A DNA stretch of 28,957 nucleotides from a virus. The translations under genes were made by a program, and so were the position numbers. Below the pieces are notes generated by a model. The model had not been told where the DNA came from. It saw only the letters and a program-made list of their open reading frames with translations, and ran no database searches. Shown piece by piece: positions 14,721 to 22,066 of the stretch (its first letter is position 1; every line of letters starts with the position of its first letter). The stretch lies in IMG/VR virus record IMGVR_UViG_3300042691_008275, positions 1 to 28,957 of that record; one strand, written 5' to 3'.

Positions 14721-14938
14721 AATCGGCTCCGAATCTCAGCCCACAATGCGTCAGTTAGTTCCATTACTTGATTTACCTCATCCGGGTCGCCACCGTGGTA
14801 GGCCCACCGGTCGTAGGTGGCCCCTAGTTCCATCAAACACGTGTTAAGCCATGACCGGAGGTCATAATCTGACATGTTCTTAATACGGTCAGGGCGGGGT
14901 TTTTCGTCCTTGACCTGCTTATTCCACAGTTTTACCAT
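14717..14938 (-). CDS. Small protein preceding terminase, 73 aa
   Basis: A basic N-terminus (VKLWNKQVKDEKPRPDRIKN) is followed by a helical acidic domain (DYDLRSWLNTCLMELGATYD, then ELTDALWAEIRSRL). The stop overlaps the terminase GTG in a GTGA junction, so translation is coupled to terminase. The location is that of a small terminase subunit, but it is short for one and I see no HTH. It may be an accessory packaging factor. Confidence 0.65.
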   Translation of the reverse strand: MVKLWNKQVKDEKPRPDRIKNMSDYDLRSWLNTCLMELGATYDRWAYHGGDPDEVNQVMELTDALWAEIRSRL

Positions 14939-15336
14939 TGACCAATTTCCTTTGGGGTTGTTTCAAGATAACGACCTTGGACAGCAGACAAGGTCCCCTG
15001 CTCATCACTCAATTGTTGGGGATAACAAATTCCTATTTGAAAGGACCATTTGAGTAATGTGACATATAAACCACTTCCTTTTCTCCATGGTGATGATAGT
15101 TCGTGCATTGTCCCTCTACCTAGTGATACCAATCTGGTATCACGTTTTAGAATGAAATACACCCGGCCAATTGTTTGGACCAAACCAACCGCACCGGAGA
15201 ACGTGTAATACCAACTAAACAAACCTACTGCAAGGGCAACTAACGGATACCACGGCAGAACAATTAACGACGCTAAGGCGCTGATGACCGGCCAGTATGG
15301 TAATAGTGCTTTACATGTCCGAAGTGTTGGTGTCAC
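14932..15336 (-). CDS. Membrane protein downstream of endolysin, holin candidate
   Basis: 134 residues if GTG 15336 is the start (AGAGGG lies 9 bases before it); TTG at 15345 or 15360 is also possible. Two hydrophobic segments, YWPVISALASLIVLPWYPLV and VALAVGLFSWYYTFSGAVGL, are followed by a basic, mostly polar tail of about 85 residues (ILKRDTRLVSLGRGTMHELS). Its position one gene after the endolysin makes it a holin or spanin-like candidate, but the tail is long for a holin. It overlaps the previous gene by about 25 bases and the next by 7. Confidence 0.6.
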   Translation of the reverse strand: MTPTLRTCKALLPYWPVISALASLIVLPWYPLVALAVGLFSWYYTFSGAVGLVQTIGRVYFILKRDTRLVSLGRGTMHELSSPWRKGSGLYVTLLKWSFQIGICYPQQLSDEQGTLSAVQGRYLETTPKEIGQW

Positions 15337-15871
15337 CAGAATCAACCCTCTTGTAAGCAAAATTGTTCAACGTGTGGTTAATGAATTTACCTTTAGAAAT
15401 GTTGTTTCGGAAACTAAAGTAGGCGTAATCAGGAACTCCGTCATAACGGTAGATAGCACCATTGTTCTGGAATTTGACGTAAACCGCTCCGTAACGAACA
15501 CCGCTGGCAAATTCACCTTGTTTGGCGTAAGTCCGGCTCATCAGTCGACCATATGGTACAAACTTATGGGACGCTACACGTGTGCTTCGGTCTGGACCTT
15601 GTTGGTACAGCGTTGGGTCATCATCAGGGACAACACGCTCAACAAAGTATGGTTCAAACTGGTCATCATCAACTGCGGGATACGGTCCACCGGGGGACTT
15701 TAGGGGGTCCTTGGTCCGGGGGATAAGTACGTAGTCCTGCAAATCTTCCGGTTCGTAGTCAGAATCGGGTGCAGTAGAAGGAATTAAATTGTCTAATCCA
15801 CCTCTACTTGAAGGAGGAATGTTTAACACTTCGTCTAGACGTTTGCCTAGACCAGACTTCTTGGTGGCCAT
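15311..15871 (-). CDS. KTSC-domain protein
   Basis: 186 residues. The N-terminal 100 residues are polar and Pro/Asp-rich and probably disordered. About 125-176 matches the KTSC domain (RYGAVYVKFQNNGAIYRYDG, then FSFRNNISKGKFINHTLNN), a small beta-rich module of unclear role that is common in phage genomes and sometimes fused to lysyl-tRNA synthetase. It lies between the endolysin and a membrane protein, so a part in late gene expression or lysis is possible but unproven. The 3' end overlaps the next gene. Confidence 0.75.
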   Translation of the reverse strand: MATKKSGLGKRLDEVLNIPPSSRGGLDNLIPSTAPDSDYEPEDLQDYVLIPRTKDPLKSPGGPYPAVDDDQFEPYFVERVVPDDDPTLYQQGPDRSTRVASHKFVPYGRLMSRTYAKQGEFASGVRYGAVYVKFQNNGAIYRYDGVPDYAYFSFRNNISKGKFINHTLNNFAYKRVDSGDTNTSDM

Positions 15872-15877
15872 ATTGCT

Positions 15878-15883
15878 ACTTTA
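15878..15883 (-). promoter_or_regulatory. Putative leaderless promoter -10 (TAAAGT)
   Basis: TAAAGT ends 6 bases before ATG 15871. It follows the endolysin stop by a few bases. No Shine-Dalgarno sequence is present. It would begin the transcript running into terminase. Confidence 0.5.
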
Positions 15884-15888
15884 GCGTA

Positions 15889-16428
15889 TTAAGCCTGCCC
15901 GGGCTTGGGAAGAGCCTTCCATGCGGCTTCCATCTTTGCGGCGTCCTTGGCGAACTCAGGCTCAAATTCTAAATGGAGCCACTGGCCTCCAAAAGAGCCA
16001 GCATTCTCTTTTTCGTTGTACACCTTGACTGCGCCCGGGTCGGTTCCTTCACCACGGCTACAACGGTATCCACGGCCATAACCGGGCTTACCATCCTTGG
16101 CGTTTGCGTCAAAGGCATAATCGTGAATCTCGACAATCCCCAATTCCTTGGTGTACTTGAGGAACCACTCCCACATCTCCAAGCCGACCTTGCGGTTGGG
16201 GTACCCAATATCGCATGCGGCCCCGGTTGCGTGCACACTCAACCACTTTTCCATACCGGGGTCACCAATCTTCTTGCCCTCGGTGTGCTTGTTTCGCATC
16301 AGACGTGCCGAATAGATGCCCATGTTCTTGGCCTTCCAGCGACGACTACAAGAGTTGACAAACCATTCAACGCCTGCGCCTGCCTTCTTGCCATCAAATG
16401 CGGGGTAATAGGGGTATTTACGAGCCAT
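15889..16428 (-). CDS. Endolysin, M15-family D-Ala peptidase
   Basis: 179 residues. The zinc site of the VanY/M15_3 peptidases is complete: H66-x6-D73 in SVHATGAACDIGY and H152 in WLHLEF, with the preceding EIHDY segment (E100-H102-D103) also typical. Such enzymes cut peptide cross-links or D-Ala peptide ends of peptidoglycan, consistent with host lysis late in infection. There is no signal peptide, so release needs a holin. A start at 16512 is open but lies deep in the previous gene. ATG 16428 sits 6 bases from TATAAT. No separate cell-wall-binding domain is visible. A virion-associated lysin is less likely given its own promoter. Confidence 0.88.
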   Translation of the reverse strand: MARKYPYYPAFDGKKAGAGVEWFVNSCSRRWKAKNMGIYSARLMRNKHTEGKKIGDPGMEKWLSVHATGAACDIGYPNRKVGLEMWEWFLKYTKELGIVEIHDYAFDANAKDGKPGYGRGYRCSRGEGTDPGAVKVYNEKENAGSFGGQWLHLEFEPEFAKDAAKMEAAWKALPKPGQA

Positions 16429-16434
16429 GCATCT

Positions 16435-16440
16435 ATTATA
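16435..16440 (-). promoter_or_regulatory. Putative leaderless promoter -10 (TATAAT)
   Basis: The consensus -10 TATAAT ends 6 bases before the endolysin ATG at 16428. It contains the TAA stop codon of the preceding gene (16438-16436). No Shine-Dalgarno sequence is suitably placed. This is the best match to the -10 consensus in the set. Confidence 0.65.
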
Positions 16441-17131
16441 CAACCCTCGTGATGGTTGCAATAACTGAGGGAATAGCCGGATGAACCGGAGAAGTGCCCG
16501 CCGTTTCGGCATACAGTCTCATTGTGGCATCATCAGACAACCAGATTATTTCTGTGTAATCATTATCGTTGAGAGCCACCACAAAATTCCACGAGGCCAC
16601 CAATTTGATGTCGTTTTTGGGCATGGTCAGACGTGTGTTTGACCACGGAACGTCGGCCCCATTCTTGCGAATCCAGATGTCTACGTGGTCTTCGCCGGAG
16701 TCAGTTTTGTCCAACTGGGCCGAAAACTGGATGTTGTACACACCACCATAAGCAACCTTGATTTTAGAGTTGTCCACAACAGACACGTTGTTTGCCTCAA
16801 ATGTGCTCCGAAACTTCATGGGGTTGGCGATGTCTATTCCCGCACTTGTTTGAATCTGGGTGTCGTAAAACGAACCATAATCTGGTGTGGCACGCACATC
16901 GTATGTGTCGACGTGAAGCCAGAACACGTTTGACAGGTTGACATCGTCGGCCGTTACAACAATTTGCTCACCAATTGCCGGAACTAACCATGCTCCACTT
17001 TTCTTCTTGCGTCCAATAAAAGAAATTGGCAAGTCAGATGCAATACCTGACATTGCCGGTATGCGGACCCTGATTTCTCCTGTTGAGGGATTAGAGTAAG
17101 TGACTAGCGCTCTATACGATATTGAGTGCAT
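16436..17131 (-). CDS. Baseplate spike-like protein: OB-fold plus C1q-like head
   Basis: 231 residues from ATG 17131, which overlaps the previous gene by 20 bases; TTG one codon earlier is possible. Residues about 5-72 resemble the gp5/VgrG-type OB module (ALVTYSNPSTGEIRVRIPAM, then WLVPAIGEQIVVTADD). Residues about 105-231 are a C1q/TNF-like jelly roll (KIKVAYGGVYNIQFSAQLDK, then VDIWIRKNGADVPWSNTRL), a receptor-contact head common in aquatic phage fibres. The combination suggests a tail-tip hub that also carries a binding head. The last codons overlap the next promoter (TATAAT contains the TAA stop). Confidence 0.7.
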   Translation of the reverse strand: MHSISYRALVTYSNPSTGEIRVRIPAMSGIASDLPISFIGRKKKSGAWLVPAIGEQIVVTADDVNLSNVFWLHVDTYDVRATPDYGSFYDTQIQTSAGIDIANPMKFRSTFEANNVSVVDNSKIKVAYGGVYNIQFSAQLDKTDSGEDHVDIWIRKNGADVPWSNTRLTMPKNDIKLVASWNFVVALNDNDYTEIIWLSDDATMRLYAETAGTSPVHPAIPSVIATITRVV

Positions 17132-18206
17132 CAAGAACTGCTTTCTTGTTGGTAAAGTGCCTCAACTGATTATGGATGTACGATGTTTGCTTAGGCATCC
17201 AAAATCCGGCAATTTCAGCAATCATGTTCCAATTAGACATGTCGGCATCAATTGGAATACCGTAGTATTGCTTAAATCGTTGAATTCCCGCTTCTAGTTC
17301 ATCTAACTCACGTTCCAAAATCTGACTCAAGTTCCACAGTTCAGGGTTTCTAGAAACAATGAAACTAAGTGAACTGGATGCCATACGGTCGAACAGGATG
17401 TCCGCCACTGCACTTGTCAGTGGTTGGATATTAGTTGGTCTAGTGCGGGCGCTGTCACTTCCCATGATGTACTGGGATATTTGCATTTCGGGCAATTGCT
17501 TGATTGTCTCTAGTTCAGAGTCAGTCAACTGCAATTGGGTAAGGTAGTCCTTAGCACGGTTGGCGGCAACGTCGGTGCTGTCAAACGGGTAGTCCGCCAA
17601 GACAGACCACTCGTAGATAAGTCGAAGAACTTCCTGAAAAGTACGTCCGGTAGTTGGCACAACCGAGTTATTCATTTTCTCAGTTGCAAGTTCTGTGTTC
17701 TTAGCAATCTCCATGTACATCAAATGACCAGCCCCGGCCACCGACAAGAACGATTCATAAATGACGATGTCTTCCAAGGACGTAATCACTGGTTGGGCAA
17801 AGTCTTCCTCAAACCGCTTTGCACCGTAGTAACCCCTGTCACAGCGCCAATCAGCATTCTCTACCGGAGCAGAGTTTGCAAAGGTGAAGACACCATAATC
17901 AGAGTCAATTGGACGGTCGTGTATGTCAATAATCCTCTCAACCGGATACAGGTTGAGAATTTGGGTTTGACCATCAACGGAAGCAACAAGGTTTTGCAAA
18001 CCCAGTTTTTGTAGTGGGTGTACCCACGCCGCTAGTAGTGACCCGTCCGCCATGGTAAACAAATCAACAAAGTCAACATCTTCGTAGCCATTAGGCGTTT
18101 TGATGCGGATTGCTACGTCAGTTGAGTTCTTTGGAAGCCTGTTCAGTAAGAAGAAGGCTTTGTACGTTGACAAAATATCGATTGTAAATGGTTGTGGATT
18201 AATCAT
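17112..18206 (-). CDS. Baseplate/tail structural protein of unknown family
   Basis: 364 residues; the start is set by AAGGAG five bases before ATG 18206. The N-terminal 150 residues are beta-rich (DVAIRIKTPNGYEDVDFVDL, SLLAAWVHPLQKLGLQNLVA). The C-terminal 200 are helical, with a possible coiled coil (NLSQILERELDELEAGIQRF). There is no signal or membrane segment. Its place between the adhesin and the OB-fold spike gene indicates a baseplate or fibre-network component. I do not recognise the family. Confidence 0.6.
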   Translation of the reverse strand: MINPQPFTIDILSTYKAFFLLNRLPKNSTDVAIRIKTPNGYEDVDFVDLFTMADGSLLAAWVHPLQKLGLQNLVASVDGQTQILNLYPVERIIDIHDRPIDSDYGVFTFANSAPVENADWRCDRGYYGAKRFEEDFAQPVITSLEDIVIYESFLSVAGAGHLMYMEIAKNTELATEKMNNSVVPTTGRTFQEVLRLIYEWSVLADYPFDSTDVAANRAKDYLTQLQLTDSELETIKQLPEMQISQYIMGSDSARTRPTNIQPLTSAVADILFDRMASSSLSFIVSRNPELWNLSQILERELDELEAGIQRFKQYYGIPIDADMSNWNMIAEIAGFWMPKQTSYIHNQLRHFTNKKAVLDALNIV

Positions 18207-18215
18207 TTCTGCTCC

Positions 18216-19439
18216 TTATGGCCCATAATACTTGAAGGTGATACCACCAGCAACGCCGGCACCAAACCATCCCTGACCACCAGTACCAACGATTGGGCCA
18301 GAACCCGCCGGGACAGAACCATTGGAGGCGATGCCTTGGGTTCCTCCGCCACCGCCGCCGTTACCACCACGGAGTCCATATGCTCCACCACCGGCACCAC
18401 CTGCACCACCAACTTGTGATGTAGTTGTGTGACCGGTTGCGTTTGAGCCAGCAGAGTCAGTTCCTCCACCGCCACCACATGCGTAGTATGAGGCGTTCCA
18501 AGCATAGATGGGTTGGTTGTAGTCAGGACCGTAGATAGGGCTGTTGTAATCAGGACAGTATTGGGTACAATTACCCAACTTGTCAGTTGCACAACAATAT
18601 GTGTTGTAACCAACAATTACTTGAACATATCCACTGATGTAGTAATACCCATAAGCGTTGGTTCCACCAAGGTTGTTTGCATTAGACCCAGACCCAACAG
18701 TTCCACCTCGTCCAAATGGATTACCGTTGTTACCGGGGTGCTCTCCTGCTGTACCGCCCCCACCAGTCCATGTGGTCGAACCAATTGTCAAAGTGGTGCT
18801 ACCACCAGACGTTGCTGTCCCTACTCCTGTTCCACCGTTACCAGACGCACCCCCGGCTCCAACCGAGCCACTAATGGTTTGTGTTCCGCCCGTAGAAGAT
18901 GTGTGGCTTGCAGACAGCCGGTATCCACCACCTCCACCACCACCGTAGTTGGCACCTCCACCGCCTCCATACAGGAGCATTTCATAAACCGTGGGTGCAA
19001 TGGCGCTCCCACCGGTAGGCGTAATCGAAGGTATTTCAACAGAGAAGGAGCCAGAAGTGGTTTTGGTGTAGGTCTTGAGCGACCATGTGGTGAACGAGGT
19101 TGAACTACTTGTTGCACTTCCGGCCGAGTTGGTGGCCACCGCACGGACATAGTAGAGAGTGCCAATAGACAAACTTGTTTGGTTTGAGTAAGCAGATTGA
19201 CTTGCGCCGGTCAATCCGGTGATTGTTGAACCATCTACCCATGTTGAACCATTAGTGCTGTATTGAAATTTAAGGCTAGTTGTTCCACCGTTTGGTGACA
19301 CTGTTGCATTAAAAGTTGCCCTGTCTTGGTTGAAATTTGTGACCGGAGAAATAGCAACGGTAGGAAGTTCTACTAAACCTTTGAGCAACGGGAAGAGTCG
19401 CCCACCCAGTGCACCACTGACAGAGGAAATAAATGGCAT
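18216..19439 (-). CDS. Glycine-rich adhesin-like fibre protein with FN3 domain
   Basis: 407 residues, Shine-Dalgarno AGGGGGA. Residues about 25-120 form a fibronectin type III domain (SLKFQYSTNGSTWV, then LYYVRAVATNSAG). From about 150 onward the protein is a glycine-rich domain (LLYGGGGGANYGGGGGGGYR and many GG/GGG runs) like the Gly_rich_2 domain and the T-even gp38-type adhesins, whose polyglycine II helices carry receptor-binding loops. One insertion is unusually rich in Tyr, Pro and Cys (YCCATDKLGNCTQYC, PDYNSPIYGPDYNQPIY) and is probably an exposed specificity loop. It ends GGITFKYYGP. Likely the receptor-binding tip of a fibre. Confidence 0.85.
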   Translation of the reverse strand: MPFISSVSGALGGRLFPLLKGLVELPTVAISPVTNFNQDRATFNATVSPNGGTTSLKFQYSTNGSTWVDGSTITGLTGASQSAYSNQTSLSIGTLYYVRAVATNSAGSATSSSTSFTTWSLKTYTKTTSGSFSVEIPSITPTGGSAIAPTVYEMLLYGGGGGANYGGGGGGGYRLSASHTSSTGGTQTISGSVGAGGASGNGGTGVGTATSGGSTTLTIGSTTWTGGGGTAGEHPGNNGNPFGRGGTVGSGSNANNLGGTNAYGYYYISGYVQVIVGYNTYCCATDKLGNCTQYCPDYNSPIYGPDYNQPIYAWNASYYACGGGGGTDSAGSNATGHTTTSQVGGAGGAGGGAYGLRGGNGGGGGGTQGIASNGSVPAGSGPIVGTGGQGWFGAGVAGGITFKYYGP

Positions 19440-19447
19440 TATTCCCC

Positions 19448-20293
19448 CTAATAGTTCAAGTTGGCGCTACCCAACACAGTCCATGTAGAACTGCGGCGAA
19501 TCATTGTGAATGTAAAGAGGTCAATCTTTCCGGATGATGACGTAGGCGTTGGTGCACTACCGCCGGACCATTTGATTGTTTGGGTAGAACCATCAATCTG
19601 AAAAACATTGGGAATGTAACCAGTTGCACCTTGAACTACAAAAATAGATATTGTGATTGCATTACCATTATCCGTGGGGACGTTGGTAAAGTTCACCGTG
19701 AAGTTGGCACTAGGACTAGTTGACTGATAAAAGACTCCAGCGGACGTGTAAGAACACGTCATTACGTTTGTGGAGATAGTTGAGTCAACAACCTTTTCCC
19801 TAATCTCCTCCAAATTGGTGGCCCCGGTAATGGTCAACCCATTCAATGTCCCGACTGTTGTCAAACTGGAATCAGTTACAGTTGAGTTCAGAATTGTCCC
19901 CGTCAAGGTTCCTGCGGCGGCCGTGACAGTACCACTCCCACCAAGAGAAATAGCGGTACCATTGACTGTTACCGAACTGTCTGTCAACCCAACTGTTGGG
20001 GTAGCCCCTTCACCGGAGTTGTTAGACAGCGTGATTCCCGTACCGGCAACCAAAGACTGTACGTAACTGCCGGTTGTATCGGTGCCCAAATCAATAGCGT
20101 CGTTTACCCACGACGTTCCGTTGTACTTAAGATAATCACCTGATGTAGGTGTTGGTACCTCGACGTTTGACAGAGAGTCAAGAGTTGTTGGGGCCGGGAC
20201 AATAACCCACTTTTCTCCGTCGTATTGCCACGTCTTGGAACCACTAGTCAGGGTCTGGTTGAGTGTTGGGGAAGAAGGAAAATCGATGGCCAT
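19448..20293 (-). CDS. Tail fibre protein
   Basis: 281 residues from ATG 20293; TTG two codons earlier overlaps the previous stop. The N-terminus (AIDFPSSPTLNQTLTSGSKT, then WQYDGEKW) is the short attachment module of this fibre family. Then come SGDYLKYNGTSWV, a repetitive beta-helix-like shaft (VAGTGITLSNNSG, LTDSSVTVNGTAISLGGSGT) and a C-terminal head from about residue 175 (MTCSYTSAGVFY, ANFTVNFTNVPTDNGNAITI, GQ-like final strand TWTVLGSANLNY). This tip is widespread in aquatic phage fibres. It probably forms a long trimeric fibre. Confidence 0.83.
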   Translation of the reverse strand: MAIDFPSSPTLNQTLTSGSKTWQYDGEKWVIVPAPTTLDSLSNVEVPTPTSGDYLKYNGTSWVNDAIDLGTDTTGSYVQSLVAGTGITLSNNSGEGATPTVGLTDSSVTVNGTAISLGGSGTVTAAAGTLTGTILNSTVTDSSLTTVGTLNGLTITGATNLEEIREKVVDSTISTNVMTCSYTSAGVFYQSTSPSANFTVNFTNVPTDNGNAITISIFVVQGATGYIPNVFQIDGSTQTIKWSGGSAPTPTSSSGKIDLFTFTMIRRSSTWTVLGSANLNY

Positions 20294-20295
20294 AA

Positions 20296-21108
20296 TCAAT
20301 ACTTAATGATGTAGTTGAGAACAAGGAAAGGCATCATGTTTTCGTGAGACGAAGATGCATTTGCTTCAGTAGCAGTAGAAACCCCACCTGCGATTGTTAC
20401 TGCATGAGTATGGTTAACGGTGATACCACCAGTATTAAAGTTATTGGCATCTACTGTAACTGGATGTGTGTGACCACCGTTATTGCTATATGAATATCCA
20501 GCCGCCGCAATAGACTCATCATTAATACCGCCAGTTGTAGCACCAGAACCAGTTCCTGTAAGAATTGCACGGTTTGTACCTGCCGTAGCCGTAGCCGCCG
20601 TTTTGTATGAATGGGCGTGTGAGCCAATGTAGTGGTTGTGCGTAGCGCTTTGCTCACCAGATGAAGCAGTGTGCCCGTGGTTTGCGTTATGTGCATGGTC
20701 TGCTGAGACATTTCCAGTCGTAGCACTGATTGTATTCCCGTGCCCGTGAGCCGATGTACCTGATTGTGCTCCTGTAAGAGTTACTGATTCAACACCGCTC
20801 TTTGTTGACAATGTGCGTGTGGTTAACCCAGAGCCAGAACCTGCTCCCACTATTGAGCGACCCATAGCATCAGGAAGATTAAAAGTTGTAGAACCGTCAC
20901 CATTACCATAGGTAGAACTAAGGGTTACCCACAAGTTTGCGTATGTGGAACGACTAACTGCCGACCCATCACACAGTAACCAACCTTCAGGCGCTGTAGA
21001 CCCAGCAAACGCCACAACAGTGCCTACCGGCACCAACGGGTAACCGCCAGCAGAATTATCATCCGCAACGGCAATACCCTCTTTTACCTTAAATCTAGTG
21101 CGTGCCAT
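20296..21108 (-). CDS. Tail collar-domain fibre protein, His-rich
   Basis: 270 residues, good Shine-Dalgarno (AGAGGT) before ATG 21108. Residues about 25-90 are a phage tail collar domain (PVGTVVAFAGSTAPEGWLLC, then DGSTTFNLPDAMGRSIVGAG). The rest carries repeated HxH pairs (HGHGN, DHAHNANHGH, HNHYIGSHAHS, GGHTHP, NHTHA), as in T4 gp12-like short fibres where such histidines bind metal ions along the trimer axis. It ends with the conserved MMPFLVLNYIIK seen in microcystin-dependent-protein-like collar proteins. Probably a receptor-binding short fibre. Confidence 0.92.
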   Translation of the reverse strand: MARTRFKVKEGIAVADDNSAGGYPLVPVGTVVAFAGSTAPEGWLLCDGSAVSRSTYANLWVTLSSTYGNGDGSTTFNLPDAMGRSIVGAGSGSGLTTRTLSTKSGVESVTLTGAQSGTSAHGHGNTISATTGNVSADHAHNANHGHTASSGEQSATHNHYIGSHAHSYKTAATATAGTNRAILTGTGSGATTGGINDESIAAAGYSYSNNGGHTHPVTVDANNFNTGGITVNHTHAVTIAGGVSTATEANASSSHENMMPFLVLNYIIKY

Positions 21109-21460
21109 GATTTACCTCTTCTGTCACCGTGACAACCGGTAAGTCTTGCCAAGGAATAGCCCCTCGACTCAAATCCCAATTGTCCCATGACTTGGGCCGT
21201 CCAGTTTCTGGGGGAAGCGGAAGTTGAATAGTGTTATCAAGAGGAAACGAGACGTTGGATGTGATGTCCCGCATTTCTTGTCGCCAGATTCTCCAATCGT
21301 TCTTGACTTCCTCCGACAGAGGGCTGTCCGACATTTGGGTCCAATCTGACTCGTTGAGGAGGGCTTGACGCATCTCCCGGAGGGCTTGTGCCAGTTGTTC
21401 TTGTGTCTTTGCTGGTTCACCGGTCAAACCCAGTTCCCAGCAGTAAAGTTGAATAAGCAT
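21095..21460 (-). CDS. Tail (fibre) assembly chaperone, PF16778-like
   Basis: 121 residues. The core pattern RxxLLxxSDWTQxxDxPLxxExxxxWxxxRQxxRDI is seen at about residues 31-66 (LLNESDWTQMSDSPLSEEVK, then WRIWRQEMRDI). It is the signature of the phage tail assembly chaperone family found next to fibre genes. The C-terminal part is rich in Pro/Trp (PLPPETGRPKSWDNWDLSRG). The product is probably not in the virion but helps fold or trimerise the fibres on either side. ATG 21460 lies two bases after the upstream stop; a Shine-Dalgarno sequence is weak, suggesting coupled translation. Confidence 0.8.
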   Translation of the reverse strand: MLIQLYCWELGLTGEPAKTQEQLAQALREMRQALLNESDWTQMSDSPLSEEVKNDWRIWRQEMRDITSNVSFPLDNTIQLPLPPETGRPKSWDNWDLSRGAIPWQDLPVVTVTEEVNHGTH

Positions 21461-21462
21461 TG

Positions 21463-22035
21463 TTACACCGGTAGCAAGGTCGGGGTCACTTTGACCGTGG
21501 CATTTGTGGTTGACGCATCGGTGACAGTTGCCTGCACCAAGACGTTGCTACCACTTATGGTAGTTGAAATATTCAACGGAATACGGGTGGTACCTAATTC
21601 GATAACACCATACTCCGCCAGCGTGGCCGTTGTTCCGTCGTGAATCAACAGAATCTTAGAAACTGTGTATTTGGACCCTTGAGTAACTTGAATCAACAAT
21701 TCTGCACTGCGGGTGTCCGTCTTGACAAAACTGTAAATAGTCGTGGCACTGTTCGTAGTCAATGAAACCGAGTTAATTACTGGATAAGAAGCGCCAGTTC
21801 CTGTTTCTACCCAATATGAATCGTAGTAAACAAACGTCTTACCAGTGTCTGACTCAAACCACAGGTCCCCTTCTGTTGGCGACGCTGGGGCCGTGTCTGA
21901 GACGCTGACAGACGCCCCTCCCCCGGTAGCCGCAACAAACTTAACCCCGTTGTACTTGAGTATTTGGTCTGTAGTGGCCCCGACTGGGTCAATCTCGACG
22001 CCTTTAATGCGTAAGGACTTGAGAAAATCGGCCAT
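21463..22035 (-). CDS. Tail fibre / tail-associated protein
   Basis: 190 residues. The start (MADFLKSLRIKGVEI) is followed by QILKYNGVKFVAATGGGA and then ASPTEGDLWFESDTGKTFVYYDSYWVE, the PxxGDLWFxxxTGxxYxYxxxxW module of virion surface proteins. The C-terminal half (about 85-190) is all beta, with SAELLIQVTQGSKYTVSKILLIHDG and NVLVQATVTDASTTNATVKVT. This domain is common in marine and freshwater phage fibres. A second fibre or a fibre connector is likely. Confidence 0.75.
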   Translation of the reverse strand: MADFLKSLRIKGVEIDPVGATTDQILKYNGVKFVAATGGGASVSVSDTAPASPTEGDLWFESDTGKTFVYYDSYWVETGTGASYPVINSVSLTTNSATTIYSFVKTDTRSAELLIQVTQGSKYTVSKILLIHDGTTATLAEYGVIELGTTRIPLNISTTISGSNVLVQATVTDASTTNATVKVTPTLLPV

Positions 22036-22041
22036 GGCTCT

Positions 22042-22047
22042 ACTTTA
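22042..22047 (-). promoter_or_regulatory. Putative leaderless promoter -10 (TAAAGT)
   Basis: TAAAGT ends 6 bases before ATG 22035. There is no Shine-Dalgarno sequence in the usual window. It is one of two identical TAAAGT sites, the other being before 15871. Confidence 0.5.
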
Positions 22048-22048
22048 C

Positions 22049-22066
22049 TAGAGGATTACTCCTCTA
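22049..22066 (-). repeat. Inverted repeat upstream of fibre promoter
   Basis: A perfect 7-base inverted repeat with a 4-base spacer (TAGAGGA-GTAA-TCCTCTA on the minus strand) lies between the large fibre stop and the -10 hexamer at 22042-22047. It has no following T-run. It could be an operator, a transcript-end hairpin, or both. Confidence 0.6.

Noticed and set aside
18340-18480. GGT/GGC-rich repeats as a possible tandem-repeat or CRISPR-like element
   Set aside because: The repeats are codon-level glycine runs within the adhesin, with no constant unit length or spacers.
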